DNA from: Cladobotryum mycophilum
Lineage: Eukaryota; Ascomycota; Sordariomycetes; Hypocreales; Hypocreaceae
Reading direction: 5' to 3'
Length of the DNA stretch: 64,000 nt
Assembly (NCBI GenBank): GCA_036429605.1
Contig: JAVFKD010000016.1
Coordinates: 2,542,001-2,606,000 of the forward strand
Part shown: positions 23,901 to 34,503 of the stretch, one piece after another
How positions within the stretch are numbered: position 1 is the stretch's first letter
Layout of the letters: every line of letters starts with the position of its first letter
Program-made: the position numbers and the translations under genes
Notes under the pieces: generated by a model
What the model saw: the letters and a program-made list of their open reading frames with translations, nothing else
What the model was told of the DNA's origin: nothing
The model's database searches: none

Positions 23901-25238
23901 TTAGTATCGCTGACCAGCTCGGTCTTGACAGACGGGGGTCTTGAATTTTCCAGTGACTCTGCAGCTGGCAGGGGAAAGTCAGGGCTAACCGTCTCCCCAA
24001 GTAGTCCTCCTCCTGGTTGTAAGACGGCAGGCATCATTTGAGGGGTTAGCCGATCGGTACTTCTCGGAGGCGGTGCCATCGGCTCTCTCCTTGCCCCCGA
24101 GCTCATCAGTGGCGGAGGCACCAGATCTCGATCTTGTGGTCGTGAAGGATCCATCGGCGGTCTTCTCCTTTCCGGAGGTAGCTTGCTTTCCTGTTGCTGG
24201 CGAGATAGCGGGGGAAGAGGTTCCTGTGATGATTCCCGCGCATCTCGAGATTCTCCAAATCTGCCCGCCACACCTGGCCCTGCCATTCCATTACGAGATC
24301 GTGGTGGAAGGCTGGATGCATCCTCGCTCCTCGCTGCCAGGGAATCTTGGCTCTTGTTGTTTTGGGTAGTCCACCGGGGTACAGGTCGCTCTCTGGATGT
24401 GGTGGAATCAAAACTTCCGGCAGGGGAATTGGTGTCATTTTGAGGGGGCCGAATGGGTGGAACCCTTGGATATCGTAGCACATCGGCTCCTCCAGACGGC
24501 GTCGTAGAAGCGGGCGAGGCGAGAGAGGCGGTACTTTGTTGGTTGGGCCCCGAATCAATGGCTGATTTACTAGAGGATGCTCCAGTTGGGCGTTTTCCAG
24601 CGCCTAATACTTGATCCAGTTCCTTCTGATCGAAACCAGAGAGTTCTGGTGTTTTCCCGCCTGTGTATTTGCCATATATTTTTACCAGGCTGGCAATGAA
24701 GAACTTTTTTCCTTGTCCGTCTGTGCTTGCCAATAATATGGCTTTCCCAGCGTTACAAGAAAACCCGTTTCTCCGCCCCATTCTCGTAGATTGGAGCCGA
24801 CCGGAGCCCCTGTGTAGGACTCAATGTGAGTTAAGTCATCCAGGTTCCAAGTCTTCCCGATTGAGAACGTCCCGCTGACATTCTCCTTTGTTTTGTGCAC
24901 TCGAACGCGACCGGACTTTCTGACAGCTACAATGATGACTCTTGGCTTCTCACTTTCGGGACCACGAGCTTGAGGCGGCGGTGGCGAGGTGGGATGAGTT
25001 GAAAACTCGGTGATGCGGATATGTGTGATGTACGTTTCTTGCACTGCATCCCAGATTAGTCGCAACACTAAGGGTCATAGAGCCAGCCCATGTAGGCCTT
25101 TTGTATCCCAGAGAGCTTACAAGATCCATCAACATCCTTCTTGCTGAAGCAGCTCTCGATGATACGGCGCTTCTCATCTTCAAATCGTTCCGCCCTGCTG
25201 GCGGCCGCATTGGCGCCGGCTCCGTTTGCGCGGTCCAT
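20949..25238 (-). CDS. sec3: Exocyst complex component Sec3, with a one-base frameshift
   Basis: This is a subunit of the exocyst, which tethers secretory vesicles at growth sites on the plasma membrane. Exons (leftward) are 25238-25121, 25043-23099, 23048-21916 and 21864-20949; introns are 77, 50 and 51 nt. The N terminus (MDRANGAGANAAASRAERFE) leads into the Sec3 PIP2/Rho-binding PH-like domain (about residues 40-150: YITHIRITEF, TGFLVTLGKPYYWQA). A Pro/Ser-rich linker follows, then coiled coil around EELDNLLTLYSVEL and a helical C-terminal exocyst rod ending VKAAF. At 24705-24710 there is a T6 on the plus strand (A6 in the gene). Relatives read TDKEKKFFIASLVKIYGK, which needs seven; as written the frame ends SSSLPAW-stop. 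One added base makes the spliced length 4113 nt (1370 aa), a multiple of three. Confidence 0.95.
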
Positions 25239-26358
25239 TTATAGACGTAATGACGATCATGAAGGAGATTTTGGCGGAAGACTGGGGGGCATGTCGGATT
25301 GCATGCAAGAGCGCGATGCGTTAATTGCCCAGTGTGTTGGTTTTTGAGTGAACAAAACGCCAAGCGACTTTTGTAGTCGTGACACGACCACAGCTTGACA
25401 CTCAGGGTGGCTACTTGTATTGTTTAGTACCAAGGTTTTGAGTGTGGAGTTAGCAAGTACAGGTTAGGTATGAACTACTCAAGAATGATGGGGTGATCTT
25501 CCTTCCATATTGGTTGTTACTCCTCTTATTTTAGTCCTCAATCCTCCACACCTACAAGTGCGGAGCGCCCCACCAATACCTGTAGTACTGAAATTGGAAT
25601 TTGGAGTTTATTTGTTGCGATCCCTACCAGTTCGAAATATAAAAAAAAACATACAATTCAAATCTACACACATCTCTATACGGAGCATTATTACTTACAG
25701 AACCTAGTACCTAGGTAGACAATACCCATTCTAACACCGGATGCCTCCTATAACATCCAATACGTAAATTACCAACGTAGGTAACCAGAGTAACATTCAC
25801 TCATAAAATGTAATGCCACGTTTTCTTTTCGCCATGCTAGCTAATATCTTATCACTTTAAATCGGCAATACCTCTTCTATGCGATGCACCAAGAAGCTCA
25901 AGGCTAGGTTGCTGCCGTTGATGCGCGAGTGTAGGGTAATTATTGAGTTAGCCAGGGCATGAAACCGCTTATATGGCCGAGTTGGAAATGGGTTCATGCC
26001 GGCTATTTTTGAAGGCCCTATATTCCTATTGAATTCCATCTTGCTTCAAATTAAAAATACTCGACGCCCGGAGTGTTGCAGATAAGATGGTATATGAAGT
26101 ATCCGGCGGAGAATCCGGGATTTTTGTGTCGGAAACTAGCTGAAACTACCGCTTAGATTGCTGCAGAACCCCCCTCATAAGTGTGGGGATTAGCTGCATC
26201 TACCCGAGGTTTGGGGTGCTCTCAAGAACCTCATTGGAAGCATATAAGGATACGGGAACTCTCTGCTTTTACAAATATGTGTGTGTGTCGTTTTTCAACA
26301 CCTTCATGAGCAAACGCTGTACCTACGATCATATCTTGACAGATACCTAGACCTAGCC
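25239..26358. other. Divergent promoter region, 1.1 kb
   Basis: This region separates the start of sec3 (leftward) from the proposed start of the transhydrogenase gene (rightward). It is AT-rich with a T/A-rich core near 25600-25870 and the palindromic word TACCTAGGTA near 25708-25717. I see no coding region or RNA gene. Confidence 0.45.
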
Positions 26359-28038
26359 ATGGTAGTATCAGTGAGAGTGATACCAAATGTAAGATCCCTC
26401 TTCCTGCCTCCATCTATTGGCCTGAAGCCAACGTTTCATTAGGCTGCGAAGCGGGCTTCAAGCCTCCTTCGCACGATTCAATACACACATCCCCCTCCTG
26501 TCCATGCCATTCGGACCCAGGTTACCACAAAGGCAGCCCTGTCATGGTCCCTCGAGCCAGGGATGCGGGAAGACGGCGTTATGCTACTCCAAGCGGCGCA
26601 GAGCTCAAAGAATATGCCTTTGAGATGGCCGCCTCATCGATTCGCTTTGGTCCCGGCGTCACCCAAGAAGTCGGCATGGACTTTAAGAACCTTGGAGCTA
26701 AACGAGTCGCTGTGGTCACGGATCCAACAGTCGACAAACTGGACGCAATGAGACAAGTCCGTGAAGGCCTCACTCGTGAAGGAATCAGCTTCGAAGTCTA
26801 TTCCAAAGTGAGGATAGAACCGAAAGATAGCTCGTAATTACTCGCATCCCCTTGATTCCTCTGCTATCATATCGCATCGAATGGTTTATTTCGACTAACT
26901 CACTACGCTACTTAGTATCAAAGAAGCAATCGCATGGACAAGGCCATATGCTCCAGATGCCTTCTTGGCTGTGGGAGGAGGATCCGTCATTGACACTGCT
27001 AAGCTCATGAACCTATACTCGGCGTATCCTGACGCCGACTTTTTGGATTTTGTTAATGCTCCTCTCGGAAAGGGTCTTCCAATCGATAAGCCTCTCAAGC
27101 CTCTTATTGCAGTTCCCACCACTGCAGGTACTGGCAGTGAAACTACCGGAACCGCCATATTTGATCTTGTTTCTAAGAGGGCCAAAACTGGCGTTGCGCA
27201 TAGGAATCTGAAACCGACTCTTGGAATCTGTGATCCAATCAACACAAGGACCATGCCGGCCGCTGTTAAAGCTAGCTCCGGACTTGACGTCCTGTGCCAT
27301 TCGCTCGAGTCCTGGACTGCCATCCCTTATAACGAACGAACTCCACGACCGCAAAACCCGATTCTGCGTCCTGCCTATCAGGGTGCGAACCCAATTTCTG
27401 ATATATTCTCCCTTAGTGCGCTTCGCAGCACGGTGAAGTATCTTCCCCGAGCCGTGAAGGATGCCGATGATTTTGAAGCCCAGAGTGAGATGCTTCTGGC
27501 GGCAACGCTAGCTGGTGTTGGATTTGGAAATGCAGGAGTTCACCTGTGTCATGGTTCGTGTTCCCTTACACTATACCTAGAAGCTTGCAACCTCATGCTG
27601 ATTCATTTAGGAATGTCCTACCCTATCTCTGGCCAAAACCCTGGATACAAACATGCTGGTTACGACGTTTCATCTCCCATAATCCCACATGGTGTCTCGG
27701 TCGCGGTATCCGCCCCCGCCGTGTTTAGATTTACGGCTGCTTCCAACCCTGAAAGACATCTTGCCGCCGCTGAGGCGTTTGGAGTTGATATCTCCAATGT
27801 GAAGCGGGAAAGTGCTGGTGAAGTGCTGGCCGAGGCACTAATTAGATTTCTGGCAGACTTGGGAGACCAACCAAGCGGCTTGAAGGATCTGGGCTTTGGC
27901 AGCGAACACATCGAAGCACTCGTGGAGGGAACAATTCCACAGGCTCGAGTATTAATGCTTGCTCCTGGACTATCGTCGGAGCTCCAGACGGAAAGGGACC
28001 AACTCTATCGACTTTTTGAGGATGCCATGAACCATTGA
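26359..28038 (+). CDS. Hydroxyacid-oxoacid transhydrogenase, mitochondrial iron-dependent alcohol dehydrogenase family
   Basis: This is an ADHFE1-type enzyme that couples oxidation of 4-hydroxybutyrate to reduction of 2-oxoglutarate. The core is clear: KEYAFEMAASSIRFGPGV, FLAVGGGSVIDTAKLMNLY, TTAGTGSETTGTAIFD, and the metal-site region NAGVHLCHGMSYPISGQNP and SPIIPHGVSVAV. Well-supported exons run to 26833, then 26916-27553 and 27611-28038; the last intron (57 nt) is a stop-free multiple of three whose removal restores CHGMSYPISG. The 5' end is less sure. My preferred model has exon 26359-26388 (MVVSVRVIPN), an intron 26389-26442, then a presequence-like AAKRASSLLRTIQYTHPP; it needs one extra base near 26567-26571. 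The whole is then 1488 nt, 495 aa. The alternative is a shorter protein starting at 26544 (MVPRARDAGRRRYATP) with no frameshift. Confidence 0.9.
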
Positions 28039-28062
28039 GACTCGTTTACAAAAAAAGAGAAA

Positions 28063-28711
28063 TTATTTGAATTTATCTGGATTACTTGGTATCATTTTCC
28101 TCAAGATTGTGATTTGCTTGACCATGCCAAGTTTTCTGAGATCCGTAGCGCCGCGTTTGTCGACTCGACGTGTACCATTGGAATAGACAACTGTCCAGTC
28201 AGGTATTTCTTCGCCATTTGCAATCACTGACATGTGCGATATTGTACAATTCTACTAACCATCAGTTTCAGGGCCGAGCCAAAATCATGTAGTGAGTAAT
28301 TACCTTGCCAATCTTGGCCCCACTGCCAATCCTGCTTCCAACTTGAATGACACTGCCCTCGCCTATCTCTGTGCCCCCTGCTTCAATGACTGAACCGACT
28401 TCAACGAGTACGTAGTCACCTAGTGTAACACCTCCAGGGGAGGCATTTTGACGATCCTCGGGAGTAGCTCCGATATGGCACCGCTCATGAATGATGCATC
28501 GCCGGCCGATAAGAATGCTTCCAAGGTTGGATTCGAAACGGGAGCGAGGGTGAACTATACTTTCAGCCTGGATTGTGATTGAATGCGTTCCCAGGAGGAT
28601 CGCGTTTTCGGATATCACCAGCGATGATGAGAAGTTCACTAGAGGTTTTGGTCCAGTGCGATCAATTGCAGGCAAGACCGAATGTCTTTTACCTGACATG
28701 ATAGCGTTCAC
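28063..28711 (-). CDS. Dynactin subunit 6 (p27)
   Basis: This is a pointed-end subunit of dynactin, the cofactor of cytoplasmic dynein. Exons are 28711-28304 and 28251-28063; the intron is 52 nt (GTAATT donor, GTTAGTAG acceptor), giving 198 aa. The protein is a left-handed beta helix of hexapeptide repeats, visible as ENAILLGTHSITIQAESIV, ILIGRRCIIHERCHIGA and VTLGDYVLVEVGSVIEAG. It ends with a helix (TDLRKLGMVKQITILRKM), the usual layout of the p27/DCTN6 family. The start could be the second Met (MSGKRHSVLPAIDRTG), five codons in. The gene converges on the transhydrogenase gene with only 24 bases between the stop codons, so their 3' transcripts must overlap. Confidence 0.92.
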
Positions 28712-29288
28712 TAAAAATATGTCTTCTAGCCACCCGATATGTGGTTTAGTATGTGATGTGATATGGAGATTTAGTTGGAAGAAACTCTGGATTTAAGCTG
28801 CCCTTGAGAAGTGCACTGAGTAAAGGAACAGGTGGAACCCTGCTCACTGGTACCTGGGTACTTTTGCTGGGTGCTTCATACAGGCACTTCTAAACCAGAT
28901 GCAATGCTGTATCGGCACTCGGGATGGCACCTTATGGACGCACGGATCTGTCTATTGACATCTTGATGCCATGAATTTAGGTGAGCTGTAAATATTCTCC
29001 TCCTATCTTTGGAATATACTGAATGCTCATCATCTAGCTCCTAGCAGAAATCAATTACATAACGTAGCTGATGTGAAGTACATATACTATAGTGTTATTT
29101 AAGGCTAACTAAAGGTAGCGGATAACACCTACGTTGAGCGTCCTAAGAGACCCGCATTGACCAACCACAGCGTCCCTAATTCTGCGATTACATTGCTTCT
29201 ACTTGGCTACTGAGTTGAACCTCACTCTCTCTCGTCGCGAAGTAACGCACCTACTCACGCCTCTCCTCTCCCAATCCGTCAGCAGACT
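28712..29288. other. Divergent promoter region
   Basis: This is shared upstream sequence between the dynactin p27 gene (leftward) and the complex I 51-kDa gene (rightward). The last 80 bases are pyrimidine-rich, as expected for a leader. No coding region is seen. Confidence 0.45.
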
Positions 29289-30868
29289 GTGACCATGCTG
29301 TCGACGAGAGCGGTGCCGAAGAAAGCAGTGGGACTCTCACGAAACGCTGTGAGGGGTTTCGCTACTGTTCAAGATGGCGCTCCCAAACGGACGTACGGTG
29401 GTCTAAAGGACCAGGACCGGATTTTCCAGAACCTCTACGGACGATACCCAGCCGACCTTAAGAGCGCGAAGAAAATGGGCGATTGGCACAAGACAAAGGA
29501 GATTCTGTTGAAGGGTCATGACTGGATCATTGGCGAAATCAAGACCTCCGGTTTGCGTGGACGAGGTGGTGCTGGTTTTCCTTCTGGATTGAAATGGGTG
29601 CGTGGAGATCTGCCGGTGATGCGCAATTACTGCTGACTGTTAGGAAAACCAGTCTTTCATGAACTTTAAGGACTGGGATAAGGACACCAAGCCTAGGTAT
29701 CTCGTAGTCAATGCTGATGAGGGCGAGCCCGGTACATGCAAAGATCGCGAAATCATGCGAAAGGATCCACACAAGCTTGTTGAAGGCTGTCTTGTCGCCG
29801 GCCGAGCTATGAACGCCACTGCCGCATACATTTACATTCGTGGTGAATTCTACCACGAGGCCGTCGTTCTTCAAAATGCGATCAATGAAGCTTACAAGGA
29901 CGGCCTAATTGGCAAGAACGCCTGCGGCTCTGGTTACGACTTTGACGTTTTTATCCACCGAGGTGCTGGTGCATACGTCTGTGGCGAGGAAACGTCTCTG
30001 ATTGAGTCTATCGAGGGAAAACCCGGAAAGCCAAGACTTAAGCCCCCGTTCCCTGCTGCTGTTGGTGTCTTTGGATGCCCGTCGACTGTCGCCAATGTTG
30101 AGACCATAGCTGTTGCACCAACCATCTGCCGTCGTGGAGGAAACTGGTTCGCAGGCTTTGGCCGAGAGCGCAACCAGGGGACTAAGCTGTTCTGCATCTC
30201 CGGCCACGTAAACAATCCTTGCACTGTTGAAGAAGAAATGTCTATCCCACTTCGGGAACTCATCGACAAGCATTGCGGCGGCGTTCGCGGTGGTTGGGAT
30301 AACCTGCTGGCAATCATTCCAGGTGGCTCTTCTACTCCCATCTTGCCAAAGAGCGTGTGCGATGACCAACTCATGGATTTCGATGCTCTCAAGGATAGTC
30401 AGTCAGGTCTCGGTACCGCAGCAGTCATCGTCATGGACAAGAGTGCAGATGTGGTCCGCGCCATCAGCCGTCTCAGCCACTTCTATCGACATGAGAGTTG
30501 TGGCCAGTGCACACCATGCCGAGAAGGTAGCAAGTGGACAGAGCAGATTATGCAGCGGTTTGAGAAGGGTCAGGGACGAGAGAGAGAAATCGATATGCTT
30601 CAGGAACTGACAAAACAAGTTGAGGGTCACACCATTTGTGGTAAGTTTTCCTCGGATTGGCGTATACGATTTTTCCAACGAAACTAACGTACATGCAGCC
30701 TTGGGCGAAGCGTTTGCTTGGCCCATTCAGGGTCTTATTCGCCATTTCCGACCCGAATTAGAGGCTAGAATGCAAAAGTTTGCCCAGGAGAGTGGTGGCA
30801 GTGCTCTGGCTGGTGGATGGGAACATGGATCAAAGGCACAGGGCAAACTCATTTCTCCAGGTCAATAA
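29289..30868 (+). CDS. nuo-51: NADH:ubiquinone oxidoreductase 51-kDa subunit (complex I, NDUFV1)
   Basis: This subunit binds NADH, FMN and cluster N3 in the matrix arm of complex I. Exons are 29289-29597, 29653-30640 and 30699-30868 (introns 55 and 58 nt), giving 488 aa. The N terminus is a presequence (STRAVPKKAVGLSRNAVRGF) followed by KRTYGGLKDQDRIFQNLYGR. Seen motifs: the glycine-rich nucleotide site GLRGRGGAGFPSGLKW, the FMN region LVVNADEGEPGTCKDREIM, YIYIRGEFYHEA, and the 4Fe-4S ligands ESCGQCTPCREG with the fourth Cys in GHTICALGEAFAW, which is split by the second intron. Length and order are normal. The start may be the second Met at 29295. Confidence 0.97.
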
Positions 30869-31339
30869 TCTCAACGTCTAGATTTTAGACATGCTTCTGA
30901 GTATTGCCTTGGGTTTCAGGTGCCCTATGCATACCTCTACGCATTCATGCGAATCTGCAGCTGTCGTGTTGTATCTACTAAGTCTGAAATAAGAATATAT
31001 TGTTGTTAAAGTGACTGTATTCTGTTAATTCACCCACTTGTTGAAAATTTTGTATTAACGTAATTTGAGGTGAATCTTGTCTTCTCTTTGCTACTGGTGT
31101 GCTGTGCATGTGTTATCAATCCCGATGCAACTTACTCACCCCACCAAGATCTCCCTAGTTTCCCCGAGACAACAGCAGTGGGGATTAAATAAACTGAGGG
31201 ACTAACGGGCAATTTTTTATATCTACCTTGTGCACGACGGTTACAAGTATTATACTGAGTTTAAAGATAGGCTGGTAGTCTATCGCTCATCTTCTTGTCT
31301 TAGTAGCAGACATCTGCCGGCCAGAAAGTCCAGAAAACT
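30869..31339. other. Intergenic region between two rightward genes
   Basis: This holds the 3' end of the complex I gene and the promoter of the PEX11-like gene. The sequence is AT-rich, and no coding region is seen. Confidence 0.45.
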
Positions 31340-32369
31340 ATGGTGGCAACGTTTGAGCAATTTGTGGTCTTCGGGACAGACAACGGTATGTTCCCTTTGT
31401 TAATATCTGCTTTCTCTATAATAAGGTTATTGGGTTTCGAGCATTCGGAAACATCTCTCAATGCACTCTGCATGTGCACATGATAAGAGCCATCATACTG
31501 ACAACCACCTAGCTGGAATTGAACGCTCGTTGCGATTCTTTCAAGCTGCTTGCTTGTTTCTCACATCATATCCGATTCTTATCTCCCTCCTGCTTTCCAG
31601 ATCTCCATCAGCTATCCACGTCATCGCTAGAACAAGTCTCTCTCAGATTCATGACCGCATCAATGTCACTCGACGGCTCTTGCGTTTCTTCCGCTTCCTA
31701 GAATATTTTCAATCTGGATGGATTCTTTATGTATCAGACTATAATGGCATTGAAATCTGGCTTGATGTCTTGGGTAGGTCGTGCTTGGGCATTTTTGGCA
31801 TGCTTGAATCAGCAACCCTATTCGATTTGCTTCAGATTGAGTTCTTCGAGTTTTTTGGCGCCCAACAAACGATGGATCTTAACTACCAAGCCCAATTATT
31901 CTGGATTATTGCTTTATATACTTCCATCCTAAGCTCTGGCATCAAAATGATCCGCAGTAACGTTTATCACGGTGTCCCGAAAACTGGGGCAGGCTTCGGA
32001 ACTATCAAAATATCCAAGCAAGAAGCTAGTGACGACAAATTAAAAGAAGATGTAGGCACACAAGACATACATCGTATTCTTAATGAGAAGATGGAACAAG
32101 ATGGGATGGAGGATATGAATATCGTGAGACAACCGGAGCAAAATGAGAATAGAGGAGACAAGGTAAAAGAATCTACTGAACAGACTTCGACGTTATTCAT
32201 GAAGATAATAGCAGATGGGCTGGACTTGATCCTCCCCACTGCAGCTGTCGGCTGGATCGAGGTAGATAAAGGGGTGATTGGGATTGTCATGATGATTACT
32301 ACAATACTCACAGTTGATGAGATATGGGAGAGGTGTGGGAGAGAATTACGGTGTAGACGTGGTCAATAG
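31340..32369 (+). CDS. Peroxisomal membrane protein of the PEX11 family
   Basis: PEX11 proteins shape and divide peroxisomes. Exons are 31340-31385 and 31513-32369; the intron is 127 nt. The first exon codes MVATFEQFVVFGTDN, and splicing joins it to AGIERSLRFFQAACLFL, giving 300 aa. The amphipathic N-terminal helix and the RRLLRFFRFLEYFQSGW block are typical of the family. An acidic and basic insert follows (about residues 180-240). A hydrophobic pair near the C terminus (DLILPTAAVGWIEV; GVIGIVMMITTILTV) fits membrane insertion. It resembles the fungal PEX11C-like branch more than canonical PEX11 (inference). Without the first exon the reading frame would start in intron sequence, so I prefer the spliced model. 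Confidence 0.8.
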
Positions 32370-32823
32370 GCACGTGCTGGGCCATTCTTTACGGGCTGTT
32401 ATACCTGATTCATCTATGCAATAAACAATCTTATACTTCTCTAACGATTCAACAAGGCATTCGAGATTTGTTTTGGAGACAATGTTGTTACTTGGTACTT
32501 GTGTCTCCCTCAGGCTATCTAGGTAGTAATCCATCCTTTATTTCTCATAGACCTCATGAACTCAAAAGTTGATAAGGAACGGCGTCCAGTGCGTATATTC
32601 TGGTTCTGTCTATTGTTTTCTGTTTGGGACCTTCGTTCCACTGGAATCTTGTCAAGTTGGCACATGCCTTGAGAGATGACCGGCCTCGTTTATGTATCAT
32701 CTCGAAACAATAAATAAACAAATGGTATCATATTGATATGTCTGCTTGAAATCCAAGGGGTATCCATGCGCGCAATATTATCGTGCCACAATGCTCCCGA
32801 CGATAGCAGGTAAGTATAATTCG
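32370..32823. other. Convergent intergenic region
   Basis: This lies between the ends of the PEX11-like gene and the Smr-domain gene. It is AT-rich and contains no recognisable coding sequence. Confidence 0.45.
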
Positions 32824-34503
32824 TTACTGTCGACCAATGATCACGAACTTGCCAGTTTCTACTCTCATTTTCCAACCATCTTGCAGGAGAGCTGCAGCAA
32901 CGGACTTTCTGAGCTGTGAGACGCCACCAGCGCTGTGGCGACCTATACCCGTAATAATGGTAAGTGTGCAAATCTGCTTTTTCTCGCCCCTAATTTTGCC
33001 GCGGCTCTCCCACCAAGACAAGGCTTTCTGCCTCGCAATGCGTACGCCGTCATATACCGAAACACCGTGTAGGTCGATATTATCATCGGTACTCTGGTCT
33101 TCTACAAGGAGGTCTGCGGCAACAGAGGTTGCCTCTTGAGCATAGTTGGCGTGCTCACGCGCTTTCTCTGCATAATAACTCGCGGCTTGCCTATATAACG
33201 GATTGGATGCTCCTCGCCGATGAAGACTTGCTGCTGATGCAGCCGCATCACGCCTCGCCTGGCTAAAGCCTTCTGATAGTTGGAGAGCCTGTGCATGGTC
33301 TCTGATGCCTTTCGGTGAAGTCGGTGGAGATATCCAATTGCCGCTATCTCTAGAGGATCGTTTGCTATTTATGCTAGTTTGGACCGGCTCGATGTCCTCA
33401 ATCGGCAGTGGGGCGAGGCTGTAGCTTAAGTCAAATCTTTGACTTCTTGGTCTTTTGAAATGCTTGTTCGCCAATGCTGCAATATCATCGGAAAATCGAG
33501 GTACTGTCCCGGTAGTTTGTATAATAGCTTGCGCATACTTCTCTGGAACGTTACGATACTTTCGTCCTAACCCCTCGAGAATCTTCTTTTGAGCATCATC
33601 CAGCGGTTTCGAATCTCCGTGGGAGAGGTGTTGGTCAAGAACTTCTATCACGGTGGTGGTGTTTGAACAATCTGTCCCGTAGTACAAAGCAGACACCTCA
33701 TCGAATGAGATGTTAAACCGCTCAGCTATGTACGCGATTTCGCTCTGATCTAAACGGCGAGAATAAATTTAGTCTTCGGTACGTAAGAGAATAGAGTGCA
33801 ACTCACTCTTGAACTCATTTGCAAAGCTGGAATTGACTCGATTACGCTCCTTCAAGCCGTGATCCACTGAGGCCTTGCCTCTCTTCCTCGTCTTAGTTTC
33901 GGTTGGCTGTTCTTCAGTGTGAAAAAATGCATCTATGCCCTTTGCTTGTTGACCTGTTGACTGGAGATATTGTACGTTGAGGAGATCATCGAGTGCTGTT
34001 TGGAAGTCACCCTTGGCCTTCCTAAGAGAGTATCTTATATCGTACTCTTTCAACTTTGGGAATAGTCCCTGAAGCTGATGAAATTTACTCTCCTCGCTGC
34101 TGCTGCTGAACATGTCAAGGCGAGGAGCCTTATTGCCTGACTCATTTGATGAGGTTTGGCTCGTGCTTGATGTATCCGTTTTATTGGCCTGCGATACATG
34201 TTCGCTACGCGTTGAAGCGCTTGCTGGGGCATCTTCTTTGATTCCGACTTCCTTTTCTTCTGTACACTCATATATGCCGCTTGGATTGAAGCCAGTAGCT
34301 TCTTCTGATGGCACACTTTGTGCTAGGCCTTGAAGGATAGAGTAGGCAGCCTCATATTCAGATGCTTTTTCTATATTGTGGTCATTTGCTATGGCAACAA
34401 TAAGAGACTCGTCTAAAAACAAGTGGAAAGATTCCTGGTAAGCATGGGGAGGTTAGCCAAGTGCGCAGTTCGATGATAATCCATCAACGTGTGTAGTCGC
34501 CAT
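32824..34503 (-). CDS. DUF1771-Smr domain protein
   Basis: Exons (leftward) are 34503-34489, 34434-33807 and 33749-32824, giving 522 aa. The 15-nt first exon codes MATTH; the 54-nt intron after it has a clear branch site (GGCTAAC) but a weak donor (GTTGAT). The second intron (57 nt) is good. The N-terminal half is acidic and Ser-rich, with two segments that may be CUE-like helices (KLKEYDIRYSLRKAKGDFQT; NISFDEVSALYYGTDCS). The C-terminal half has the DUF1771 helical region (RRDAAASAASLHRRGASNP, SYYAEKAREHANYAQEA) followed by an Smr domain (NIDLHGVSVYDGVRIARQ; TIITGIGRHSAGGVSQLRKS). Smr domains are nucleases or nucleic-acid binders; fungal relatives act in no-go mRNA decay (family knowledge). 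The catalytic-type motifs DLHG and TGIGRHS are intact. Confidence 0.88.
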
